Assembly (NCBI RefSeq): GCF_001698225.1
Contig: NZ_CP016594.1
Location: 5,518,001 to 5,582,000, forward strand
Reading direction: 5' to 3'
DNA from: Gordonia terrae
Lineage (GTDB): Bacteria > Actinomycetota > Actinomycetes > Mycobacteriales > Mycobacteriaceae
Length of the DNA: 64,000 nt
In this document: piece by piece, positions 16,769 to 24,375 of the stretch
Numbering within the stretch: the stretch's first letter is position 1
Layout: the number at the start of each line of letters is the position of its first letter
Position numbers and translations under genes: made by a program
The notes under the pieces: generated by a model
What the model saw: the letters and a program-made list of their open reading frames with translations, nothing else
Told to the model about the DNA's origin: nothing
Database searches by the model: none

Positions 16769-17623
16769 ATGGACTTCGACGAGCTCATCGAGCGGTTCGG
16801 CGGCGTGGTCGCCACCCACCAGCTCCTCGCCGCGGGTGAGACCACCGCGTCGATCCGAGATGCCCACCGTTCCGGCAGGCTCACGTCCATCCGGCATGGG
16901 TGGTACCGCACTCCCACCGCCGATCCGGAAGTGGTCGGCGCCGTCGCGGATGACGGCGTCGTCTCCTGTGCGAGTGCGCTGCGGCGCCATGGCCTCTGGA
17001 TACCCGAACATCCCGCAGCGCTCCACTCTCGTGTGACACGCCATCAGCGTCGACGGTCCCACGACCGATGCCGCCGATACGGCCGGCCCACCCCTGCCCG
17101 CGGCGCCGTCGACGATGTGGCGACAGCACTGCAGTACGCCGCCCGGTGTTTCGACGTCGAGGGTTTCGTCATTCTCTGCGACTCCGCGCTCAACAGCGGC
17201 AAGATCACACCCGAACGCCTCCGTGCCGAATTCGACGACGCGCCGATGTTCATCCGGCGCGCGATCGGCAAGACCAATCGCCTCGCGGCGTCGGGAACCG
17301 AGACCGCGGCCCGACTACGGCTCGAGAGTGCCGGACTGCGGGTCGCTGTCCAGCATCGGGTACCCGGGGTCGGTTGGGTCGACCTGGTGGTCGGACAGCG
17401 CCTCGCGCTCGAGTTGGACAGCGTCGAACACCACACCGGTGTCGAGAAGTACGAAGAGGATCGTGCCCGAGACCGCAAGTTGATCGCGCACGGTTACTTT
17501 CCGTTGCGACTCACCTACGCGCAGGTGTTCAGGGACTGGGCCTCCACCTACGCCGACATCGCTCGAATCATCGCGGGCGGTTATCACCGCAGCCGATCAC
17601 CGGCCTGGCGGACGACCCACTGA
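16769..17623 (+). CDS. AbiEi-like N-domain plus DUF559 (Vsr-like) nuclease
   Basis: A 284-residue protein. The N-terminal part resembles the winged-helix domain of type IV AbiEi antitoxins (GGVVATHQLLAAGETTASIR, then LTSIRHGWYRTP). The C-terminal part is a DUF559/Vsr-like restriction-endonuclease fold: the first acidic residue in TETAARLRLESAG, the VDLVVGQRLALELDS core with D/ExK-type spacing, then EEDRARDRKLIAHGYFPLRLTYAQVF. The ATG at 16769 follows a -10-like GACACT by 7 bases, suggesting a leaderless message. No AbiEii nucleotidyltransferase toxin gene is adjacent, so it is not a standard toxin-antitoxin pair. It is the only gene between the two inverted repeats and probably a solitary nuclease or selfish gene. 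Function inferred. Confidence 0.82.
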   Translation: MDFDELIERFGGVVATHQLLAAGETTASIRDAHRSGRLTSIRHGWYRTPTADPEVVGAVADDGVVSCASALRRHGLWIPEHPAALHSRVTRHQRRRSHDRCRRYGRPTPARGAVDDVATALQYAARCFDVEGFVILCDSALNSGKITPERLRAEFDDAPMFIRRAIGKTNRLAASGTETAARLRLESAGLRVAVQHRVPGVGWVDLVVGQRLALELDSVEHHTGVEKYEEDRARDRKLIAHGYFPLRLTYAQVFRDWASTYADIARIIAGGYHRSRSPAWRTTH

Positions 17624-17629
17624 ACTCCG

Positions 17630-17689
17630 CCCGTCAGAAACGGACAGTCTGCGATGTGTCGCCGAGTGCCTCCCACCGGGCGGTTTTCA
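17630..17689. repeat. Right 60-bp inverted repeat of nuclease cassette
   Basis: It begins 6 bases after the nuclease stop codon and ends 12 bases before the stop of the convergent hydrolase gene. Its outer 18 bases, CCCACCGGGCGGTTTTCA, are the exact reverse complement of the left repeat's end. The inner parts (here CAGAAACGGACAGTCTGCG, left GGAAAACGGAGACCCCGC on the opposite strand) are related but diverged. Confidence 0.85.
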
Positions 17690-17701
17690 GAGGCCCCGAC
17701 G

Positions 17702-18889
17702 TCACTGAGCCCACGACCGTTCGGCCAGCCACTCCGTGATGGTCGCGACCGCCTCCTTCAGGTGCGGGATCTGTTCGCGCCCCGAGTAGTAGTGCGTCGC
17801 ACCGCCTACGGTGTGCAGCGTCTTGTCGGGATGACCCACCGCGTCGAACAGGCGGCGGGTGTGACTGGGCGTGCACGCATTGTCGGCGGAGTTGCCGATG
17901 ACCAGTGTCGGGATCGCGAGGTCGGCCGCGCAGCGCGGGCCGTCGCCGTAGGCGTCATCGAAACTCCACTGCGACAACCAACTTCGCAGGGTGGTGAACC
18001 GGGCGAGGCCGACGGGACCCATGTTCACGATCCGCGGATCGCCCAGGTAGCAACCGAGCTCGCGGTCGTTGGGGTCGACGGTGAGATCCAGCCACCGCGG
18101 ATCGGCCATCGTTCCGTGGACGATGAACCCGCGCTCCATCAGCGGTTCGCCGTGATCGCGGAGGTCGGCGAGTTGTTCCTTGACCCAGGCGGTGATCCGG
18201 CGGTTGCGTGCGATCTGCGCAGCGCGGTACCGGTCGAGGAACTCCGCCGAATACGGCGGTTGATTCGGATTCGACGGATCGTACAGATCCAGCTCCGGGT
18301 CGCGGTGGTGCGGATCCGACTCGTCGAGAATCGACGGGTCCATCCACTCGGTCAGGGTTCCGTGTCGCGACACGTGCGCGGCGAGCAACATCATGCCGTC
18401 CGCTGCGGGCAGGTCGAGGGCGGTCAGGTCGGGCGGCTCGCCGGCGGGAGTCGCGGTGACCGTCGCGTGCTGGGCCTGCTGCTGGTAGTAGAGCGAAAGA
18501 GCGCCGCCGCCGCTCCAACCGGCGAGGATCACCTTCTCGTAGCCCAGCCGTTCGCGCGCATCCCGTACACAGGCACCGAGATCCTGTACGACCTTCTCCA
18601 TGATCAACGCACTGTCGACGCCGCGATACCGGCTGTTGCAGTAGATGACGTGATGGCCGGCGCGGGCGAGCGCATTGGTCATCGGCAGGTAGGCCCCGCC
18701 CCCGATCGGATGCATGAAGACGATGACGTTCTTCGACGGCACCCCCTTGGGCCGGAGCAGGTAACTCTCGAGGACCACGCTCTCGGTGACCCCGCCGTAG
18801 GTGTCCTGGTATGCCGAGAGGTCATCGAAGACAACGAGATAGGGGATGCGGTCGTATTCATGCCGGGTCGGGCCGGAGGGGGTGCTCAT
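17702..18889 (-). CDS. Alpha/beta hydrolase paired with HGD-like cupin
   Basis: A 395-residue alpha/beta hydrolase. The nucleophile elbow GWSGGG places Ser126, the oxyanion strand is VFMHPIGGGAYLP (about residues 58-70), and a late ATHYYSG supplies the likely catalytic His, with a D in GNSADNAC. Length and fold fit cleavage of a C-C or ester bond in an aromatic or polyketide-like substrate. ATG 18889 overlaps the upstream cupin stop by ATGA, so the two are translationally coupled. The much longer open frame to 19345 overlaps the cupin gene and is rejected. Substrate unknown; ring-fission product hydrolase is plausible from context. Confidence 0.82.
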   Translation of the reverse strand: MSTPSGPTRHEYDRIPYLVVFDDLSAYQDTYGGVTESVVLESYLLRPKGVPSKNVIVFMHPIGGGAYLPMTNALARAGHHVIYCNSRYRGVDSALIMEKVVQDLGACVRDARERLGYEKVILAGWSGGGALSLYYQQQAQHATVTATPAGEPPDLTALDLPAADGMMLLAAHVSRHGTLTEWMDPSILDESDPHHRDPELDLYDPSNPNQPPYSAEFLDRYRAAQIARNRRITAWVKEQLADLRDHGEPLMERGFIVHGTMADPRWLDLTVDPNDRELGCYLGDPRIVNMGPVGLARFTTLRSWLSQWSFDDAYGDGPRCAADLAIPTLVIGNSADNACTPSHTRRLFDAVGHPDKTLHTVGGATHYYSGREQIPHLKEAVATITEWLAERSWAQ

Positions 18890-20004
18890 ACGCGTGTCCC
18901 GTCCTCGGTCTCCGCGGCGTCGGGCAGGCTCGAGGCGAGCATTGCCGGTGCGGCGATGAGTCGACGACGCGTGTCGATCGAGATCACCTGCCATTCCACC
19001 CGATCGAATTCGTCGAACTTGCGACGGGATCGTTCCCGCGCCCGCTCGGGGATGCCGTGGTGCATACCCTGGGGTGCGTGGGAGATCAGCCCCGGCGGCA
19101 TGCCGACGCCGAACATGCTGCCGCCGTGGAAGAATGCGATCTCGTCGAAGTCGGTGTTGCGGTGGTACCAGGGCAGTCGTTCGGCGCCCTTGCGCGCCTC
19201 GGCCGGGCGCGGCAGGAAGTTCATCACGTACACCCCGGTCGCCTGCATGAACAGATGGACCGTCGGCGGTAGGTGCACGGTCTCGGAGGTGATGACGTCG
19301 TAGTCCTCGATGTTGAAGGCAAACGGGAAATTGTCTCCGCGCCAACCCTCTACGTCGAGCGGATGGAAGGGGTAGAACAGCGAGGTCTGCCCCTCACGCT
19401 GGCGGAAGCGGACCTCGTACTCGTCTCGACCGTCACCGTCGAAAGCCTCGGCTTCGGGAACGACGACTAGCGACGAATCAAAGGGAAAGAACCTGCCGAG
19501 GACGCCGGGCTCGGGGACCCGGAACTCGTCGACCGCCTCGATGATGAGCAGCAGCGACGGGCCATCGGGTATCTGGCGGTAGGTGCATCCCTTCGGGATG
19601 TACACGTAATCACCGGGGCGGTAGGGCAGTCGGCCGAACTCGGTCTCGAAGTAGCCGGCGCCCTCGTGGACGAAGACGAGTTCGTCGCCGTCGACGGGCC
19701 GAAACCAAAAGGGAGCGGCTTCGTTTCGACGACTCAACGAGATTCGGCAGTCCTCGTTGTGGAACATCAGGAGCGGTTCGCCGGCGGGGTCGGACTGATC
19801 GGTGGGTGTGAGGTCGGTGACGATCCGGTCGACGCCGGTGTGGGTGCCCACCGCGCGGAACTGCGTCGGGTCGTTGCGGCGGTACAGGTGCGCCGTGCGG
19901 CCGGTGAATCCATACCGACCGAGCTCATCGTCTTTCAGGTCGTCGACATCTCGGTGCACCTGCCGAGGCGTGCGCCCCTTGCGGTGCTGGATGAACGATT
20001 CCAT
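18886..20004 (-). CDS. Homogentisate 1,2-dioxygenase-like cupin
   Basis: A 372-residue two-cupin protein resembling homogentisate dioxygenase. Seen features are the N-terminal cupin (ELVFVHEGAGYFETEFGRLPYRPGDYVYIPKG, in two strands) and the C-terminal metal region WYHRNTDFDEIAFFHGG followed by HAPQGMHHGIPE. In classical enzymes the iron ligands are His-x5-Glu then His; here the Glu is one position later and Asp occupies the usual place, so the metal site may differ. It is shorter than classical enzymes (about 440). Coupled to a hydrolase and divergent from a TetR gene, it probably opens an aromatic ring, though not necessarily homogentisate. ATG 20004 has CAGGAG about 6 bases upstream. Confidence 0.78.
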   Translation of the reverse strand: MESFIQHRKGRTPRQVHRDVDDLKDDELGRYGFTGRTAHLYRRNDPTQFRAVGTHTGVDRIVTDLTPTDQSDPAGEPLLMFHNEDCRISLSRRNEAAPFWFRPVDGDELVFVHEGAGYFETEFGRLPYRPGDYVYIPKGCTYRQIPDGPSLLLIIEAVDEFRVPEPGVLGRFFPFDSSLVVVPEAEAFDGDGRDEYEVRFRQREGQTSLFYPFHPLDVEGWRGDNFPFAFNIEDYDVITSETVHLPPTVHLFMQATGVYVMNFLPRPAEARKGAERLPWYHRNTDFDEIAFFHGGSMFGVGMPPGLISHAPQGMHHGIPERARERSRRKFDEFDRVEWQVISIDTRRRLIAAPAMLASSLPDAAETEDGTRV

Positions 20005-20145
20005 GCCGAACTCCTGTCTCTACGATTTTCTGATGCTAGATTCAGTTTCAGGGGATGACAAGGGTCACACTCGTTCGATATCCACGTGCCGCGACCGTCG
20101 GACCACGTGGTTCGATGAGGAACCGGTGCGTGGAAGGAGCTCACG

Positions 20146-20781
20146 GTGCCGCCGACCAACAAGGGACGTCAGACCGAGGCCGCGTTTCTCGACGCGGCGC
20201 GTCGGACGTTCGCCGAAAAGGGCTACCTGAACACCAAGATCGCCGACATCTCCGCGGCCGCGGGACGTTCGACGGGTTCGTTCTACAACTATTACGACAG
20301 CAAAGACCGGTTGCTCGAAGCCCTCCTCGACCAGTTCTCCGAGGAAGTGGTCGAGCAATCGCTCGCGACCAGACACACCGACCCGGAGGCGAGCGTCCGC
20401 GCGGCCGTGACCGCGTACTGGACGACCTACAAGAAGTACCTACCCGAGATCATCGGGCTGTTCCAGATGTCGATGCTCGACGACGACTTCCGCGCCCGAT
20501 GGCACGCCAACCGGGTGTCCGGCGTCAAACAGGTGCTGTCCGGACTGCGCGGCGCCGAACGCGCGGGCTACGCGGTCGGTCTCCCGCTCGAGCCGCTCGC
20601 GTCCGCCCTCGTCGCGACCCTCGAATCCACCTGCTGGACCTGGCTCGCGGTCCGCGGGGACGAGGCCGGACCCGTCCCCGACGACGACACCGCCATCGAC
20701 ATCCTCACAGCCATCTGGTACCGGACCGTGTTCGGGGCCGGCCCCGCAACCTCTGCTCCACTGGCCCGCCCTGCTCCCTGA
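20146..20781 (+). CDS. TetR-family regulator, divergent from HGD-like operon
   Basis: A 211-residue TetR-type repressor. The HTH is ADISAAAGRSTGSFYNYYDSKDRLLEALL (about residues 32-60 in two helices), typical of the family, followed by an all-helical ligand domain. Start GTG 20146 has AAGGAG about 6 bases upstream. The 141-base gap to the cupin gene contains TGATGCTAGATTCAG-like sequence that may hold the operator, but no clean palindrome was found. It probably represses the cupin-hydrolase operon until the aromatic substrate or its CoA form is present. Confidence 0.88.
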   Translation: MPPTNKGRQTEAAFLDAARRTFAEKGYLNTKIADISAAAGRSTGSFYNYYDSKDRLLEALLDQFSEEVVEQSLATRHTDPEASVRAAVTAYWTTYKKYLPEIIGLFQMSMLDDDFRARWHANRVSGVKQVLSGLRGAERAGYAVGLPLEPLASALVATLESTCWTWLAVRGDEAGPVPDDDTAIDILTAIWYRTVFGAGPATSAPLARPAP

Positions 20782-20831
20782 TCCGAAGGAGCACAAAACC
20801 GCTGGTCCCCAATCCGAGAGAACCACACCCA

Positions 20832-20947
20832 CTGCTCCCTGAGGTGCGAGGAGCGATGGCGACGAGCCACGATGGGCCTGGTGAGGCACCTGGCGGGTTC
20901 TAGCGAGGCCAATCGTGGCTCGCTTTCGCTCGCACCTCAGGGAGCAG
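20832..20947. repeat. Long intergenic palindrome (copy 2)
   Basis: Perfect 19-bp outer arms CTGCTCCCTGAGGTGCGAG (20832-20850) and CTCGCACCTCAGGGAGCAG (20929-20947) enclose perfect 11-bp inner arms CGAGCCACGAT (20863-20873) and ATCGTGGCTCG (20912-20922). The outer arm is shared with copy 1 at 3189-3293, while the middle differs. It separates a TetR gene and a GNAT gene, both on the plus strand. Confidence 0.88.
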
Positions 20948-20988
20948 GGAGTGGGCCTCGCTTGCCGTACCGGGCCGAGCGAGCGACG

Positions 20989-21573
20989 ATGGAACGCATG
21001 CCCATCGAGGTCCGTCCCGCGGTGAACGTCGACGACATCGCCACGATGGTCGGTCCGAAGAAGCCGACGTCGAACGTCTGCTGGTGCCTGAGCTACCGCA
21101 TTCCCAGCGCCCAGAATCAGCAGCTGGTCCGCGAGCAGCGTGGCGAGTTCGTCAAAGAGTTGTGCGACAACGGTGTTCCGCTGGGTGTACTCGCCTACGA
21201 CGACGCGGGCGAGGTCGTCGGTTGGGCGGCCGTATCGCCGCGCGCGGACACGACCTTCGCTCGGAACCGGAAGATCCCACACGTGGACGACCTCCCGGTG
21301 TGGTCGGTCTGGTGCATCCGCGTCCGCCCCGGCCATCGCAAACAGGGAATCTCGCACGCGCTGCTCGCCGGGGCCGTCGACTACGCGCGGTCGAACGGTG
21401 CGCCGGCCATCGAGGGATACCCCGTCGACAACAAGGGCGCCAAAGTCGATCTGACGATGGCGTACGTCGGGACCCGCGGCCTGTTCGAGAAGGCCGGCTT
21501 CGTGCGGGCCGCCGACACCTCGTCGGTCCTCGCCGGGTTCCCGCGCGTGCTCATGCGGCTGTCGCTGGCCTGA
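20989..21573 (+). CDS. GNAT-family N-acetyltransferase
   Basis: A 194-residue acetyltransferase. The acetyl-CoA pyrophosphate loop is in VRPGHRKQGISHALL (about residues 107-121), preceded by the beta4 strand VWCIRV and followed by GYPVDNKGAK and GLFEKAGFV, which is the usual end of the fold. The substrate is unknown. ATG 20989 and ATG 20998 are both possible; neither has a clear ribosome site. An in-frame extension reaches 20872 through the palindromic repeat and is rejected. Convergent with the DUF429 gene. Confidence 0.85.
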   Translation: MERMPIEVRPAVNVDDIATMVGPKKPTSNVCWCLSYRIPSAQNQQLVREQRGEFVKELCDNGVPLGVLAYDDAGEVVGWAAVSPRADTTFARNRKIPHVDDLPVWSVWCIRVRPGHRKQGISHALLAGAVDYARSNGAPAIEGYPVDNKGAKVDLTMAYVGTRGLFEKAGFVRAADTSSVLAGFPRVLMRLSLA

Positions 21574-21586
21574 TCGAGGCCACCAC

Positions 21587-22315
21587 TCAGATCAGTTCTG
21601 TCAGTTCGGCGGTGGGAACGTGGATCCAACCCTCCCGCGCGGCGACCGGCCGGTCGGCGGCGGCGGGTCGCGTGGTCCGGCCGAGTTCTGCGGCGCGCGC
21701 GATCAGCGCGGTGATCACGGCGTCGAACGCGTCGTCGTCGCGGGCCATCCGCTCGGCGTGCTCGCCGAGTTCGAGCCACGGTGCCGCCGCCTGCAGGGCG
21801 AGCACCAGGTCGGCGAGAACCGGTGCGTTGGCGGCGCGTTTGTATCCCCGTGAGGTCAGTCCCCAGCGCTTGAGTGCCCCGGCGGGATACGCCTCGACCG
21901 CCCACCCGTCGACGCGGTCGTCGACACCCAGGTCCGCGAGCAGGCCGGCGCATCGGAACGCGACATGCGCGATCTGGTCGGCCGACACACTGAGCGGGCG
22001 ACCCGCGCCGTCATCGATGATCCGAAGATCGGTGCGACGCAACGCAAGTGGACGACGACGAGCGATGTCGTCGAGCCCCCTCCCCGGCGACAACCGGTTA
22101 CCGTGATGCGCGACGACGAAGTCGACGAACTCATCGGGCCAGCCGAAGGGCGAGTCGATCCCGATCCGGGTCGCCCCGTCCGTGCGGCGCCGGATCGCGG
22201 CGTCGTCCGCGCCCACGACGAGTTCGGTCAGCACCGCCCGGCCGGAAGACCAATCCACGCATGCGACAGCAGTTTTCGCCGGTGACGCGGACAGGTCGAC
22301 GCCGACCGTCCGCAT
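21587..22315 (-). CDS. DUF429-domain protein
   Basis: A 242-residue DUF429 protein, a RNase H-like predicted nuclease family. The opening strand RTVGVDLSASP carries the first acidic residue, IGIDSPFGWP the second, and MARDDDAFDAVITALIAR near residue 197 holds the C-terminal acidic cluster (DD..DA) typical of the fold. ATG 22315 is preferred; a GTG further upstream is possible. It lies 26 bases after the TrpB2-like gene and is probably cotranscribed with it, without an obvious functional link. Confidence 0.85.
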   Translation of the reverse strand: MRTVGVDLSASPAKTAVACVDWSSGRAVLTELVVGADDAAIRRRTDGATRIGIDSPFGWPDEFVDFVVAHHGNRLSPGRGLDDIARRRPLALRRTDLRIIDDGAGRPLSVSADQIAHVAFRCAGLLADLGVDDRVDGWAVEAYPAGALKRWGLTSRGYKRAANAPVLADLVLALQAAAPWLELGEHAERMARDDDAFDAVITALIARAAELGRTTRPAAADRPVAAREGWIHVPTAELTELI

Positions 22316-22341
22316 CACCGGGATCACTGCGCCGGGTCGAC

Positions 22342-23649
22342 TCAGAAGTTGCCCTCGAGGAACTCGGCGTAGGCGGGCAGATCCAGTTGTCCATGACCCG
22401 ACAACCCGATCACGACGACCTCTTCCTTGTCGCTGTCGGTGACGTGCGCGGCGCAGGCCGCGATCGCGTGCGTCGACTCCGGGGCCGGGACGATGCCCTG
22501 GGTCCGTGCGAACTGCACACCCGCGGTGAACGCGTCGTGCTGGGAGATGGCGACGCCCTGCACCAGTCCGAGCTCCACCGTGTGACTCAGAGCCGGGGCC
22601 ATGCCGTGGTAGCGGAGACCACCGGCGTGGATCGGATCGGGCACGAAATCCATTCCGAGCGTGTGCATCTTGAGCAAGGGTGTCAACCCGGCCACATCGC
22701 CGTGGTCGTAGCGGTACTCCCCCTGCGTGATCGACGGACATGCGGCGGGCTCGGCGGCGACGACCCGCGGATTCGAGCGCCCGTGCAGCTTCTCCCGCAG
22801 GAACGGAAACGACAGCCCGGCGAGATTCGAACCGCCCCCGGCGCAACCGAACACGACGTCGGCGCCGTCGGGCTCCACAGAGTTCAGCTGGTCGACGGCT
22901 TCCTGCCCGATCACACTCTGGTGCAGCACCACATGGTTGAGCACGCTGCCCAGCGCGTACCGGGTGTCGGGATTCGCGGCGGCGACCTCGACGGCCTCAC
23001 TGACGGCCATGCCGAGGCTCCCGGTCGTGTTCGGATCCTTGGCGAGCATCGCGCGCCCCGACTCGGTCAGCTCCGAGGGACTCGGGTGGATGGTGCCACC
23101 GTAGGTGCGGATCAGAAACCCCCGGTAGGGCTTCGAGCTGTAGGAGGCGCGGACCTGCCACACCTCGACATCGATGCCGAACTGCGCACCCGCGAACGCC
23201 AGAGCGCTGCCCCACTGACCGGCCCCGGTTTCCGTGGTCAGTTTGGTCACGCCGTCGAGACTGTTGTAATACGCCTGTGCGACAGCCGAATTGGTTTTGT
23301 GGCTGCCGACCGGGCTCACGCCCTCGTACTTCACGTAGATCCGCGCCTTGGTGTTCAGCGCCTCTTCGAAACGGCGCGCGCGGATCAACGGCGACGGCCG
23401 CCACATGCGGTAGATCTCGCGCACCGGCTCGGGGATCTCGATGTAGGCCTCGGTGGAGACCTCCTGCGCGATGAGTCCGCTCGGGAACAGCGCGGCGAGA
23501 TCGTCGGGACCGACCGGCTCCTTGGTGCCCGGATGCAGGTGCGGCGGGATCGGGGTGTCGAGCTCCGCCGCGAGGTTGTACCAATGCGTTGGGACGCCCA
23601 CCGTGATCAGATCCGGATTCTCGGCACCGGTTCGAACATGCGTTGTCAT
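22342..23649 (-). CDS. TrpB2-type tryptophan synthase beta-like PLP enzyme
   Basis: A 435-residue PLP enzyme of the TrpB2 family (TIGR01415 type). The PLP lysine is in GVSPVGSHKTNSAVAQ (about residues 110-125), the phosphate-binding Gly cluster is GCAGGGSNLAG (about 268-278), and the catalytic TETGAGQWG motif follows the lysine. It is longer than classical TrpB (about 400) by N-terminal additions, characteristic of TrpB2. No trpA or other trp gene is nearby, so it may act alone to make tryptophan from indole and serine or serve as a serine deaminase-like enzyme. Confidence 0.9.
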   Translation of the reverse strand: MTTHVRTGAENPDLITVGVPTHWYNLAAELDTPIPPHLHPGTKEPVGPDDLAALFPSGLIAQEVSTEAYIEIPEPVREIYRMWRPSPLIRARRFEEALNTKARIYVKYEGVSPVGSHKTNSAVAQAYYNSLDGVTKLTTETGAGQWGSALAFAGAQFGIDVEVWQVRASYSSKPYRGFLIRTYGGTIHPSPSELTESGRAMLAKDPNTTGSLGMAVSEAVEVAAANPDTRYALGSVLNHVVLHQSVIGQEAVDQLNSVEPDGADVVFGCAGGGSNLAGLSFPFLREKLHGRSNPRVVAAEPAACPSITQGEYRYDHGDVAGLTPLLKMHTLGMDFVPDPIHAGGLRYHGMAPALSHTVELGLVQGVAISQHDAFTAGVQFARTQGIVPAPESTHAIAACAAHVTDSDKEEVVVIGLSGHGQLDLPAYAEFLEGNF

Positions 23650-23709
23650 GGGTCACCACTCTAATCCTCGCGCCCACGCCGGTGACCGGTGCCGAACGAT
23701 CCCCACGCC

Positions 23710-24375
23710 TCACGCCTCGGGACGCCGATACTCCTGCCGCGGCCTGCCCGTGGTGCCGTACTGCAGCGACATCGTCAGGCGCCCGGCGGCGACGAGGTTC
23801 GCCAGGTGCCGGCGCGCGGTCGGTGCCGCGATGCCGATCTCGCGGGACACGTCGTCGGCGAACAACGACGTACCGGCGTCGAACAACGCCAGGATGCGTT
23901 GTTCGGTCGACGAGCCACTCTCCGCACGGTCCGCGGCGCGGGTGCCGAAGCGCAGTGCCGACAGCGCGGAGTCGACGGCGTGCTGGTCGACGTTCGCCCC
24001 CGCCAGCACCCGCCGGTACTGGGCGTAACCGGCGAGGCGGCGCGCGAGGTCGGCGTCGTCGAAGGGTTTGATCAAGTAGGCGAGCGCACCGGCACGCATC
24101 GCGGTGCGCACCGCTGACGCGTCGGTCTCGGCGCCGACGATGAAGCAGTCGCAGTCGAGCTCGGCGACCAGGTCGATGCCCGAACCGTCGGGCAGATAGA
24201 CATCGAGGAGCGCGAGATCGATGTCGGGGTGCTCGGCCACCGCCTGCCGGGCGGCACCGATGCTCCCCGCACGCGCCCGGACGGTGAACCCCCGAACCGC
24301 GTCGACGATCATCGAATGCAGTGCGGCGACCCGGAAGTCGTCGTCGACGATCAGGACGCCGAGGTCATCGGTCAT
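23710..24375 (-). CDS. CitB/DcuR-type response regulator
   Basis: A 221-residue response regulator. The receiver domain has DDD at 11-13, phosphoacceptor Asp58 in LALLDVYLPDG and the conserved Lys in AYLIKPF near 107. The C-terminal part carries an HTH (SREIGIAAPTARRHLANLVAAGRL), as in CitB/DcuR/MalR regulators of dicarboxylate uptake. It is coupled to the kinase by an ATGA overlap at 24372-24375. With the CitMHS transporter upstream it should regulate uptake of citrate or a similar di- or tricarboxylate. Confidence 0.92.
   Translation of the reverse strand: MTDDLGVLIVDDDFRVAALHSMIVDAVRGFTVRARAGSIGAARQAVAEHPDIDLALLDVYLPDGSGIDLVAELDCDCFIVGAETDASAVRTAMRAGALAYLIKPFDDADLARRLAGYAQYRRVLAGANVDQHAVDSALSALRFGTRAADRAESGSSTEQRILALFDAGTSLFADDVSREIGIAAPTARRHLANLVAAGRLTMSLQYGTTGRPRQEYRRPEA

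Noticed and set aside
16627-17689. Insertion sequence or transposon
   Set aside because: The unit has inverted repeats but no transposase; the only gene is the nuclease-like protein.
16610-17711. Target-site duplication ACTGAGCC flanking the nuclease cassette
   Set aside because: The 8-mer occurs on both sides (16610-16617, 17704-17711) but 9 and 14 bases outside the repeats and inside the neighbouring stop-codon regions, so it does not behave as a true duplication.
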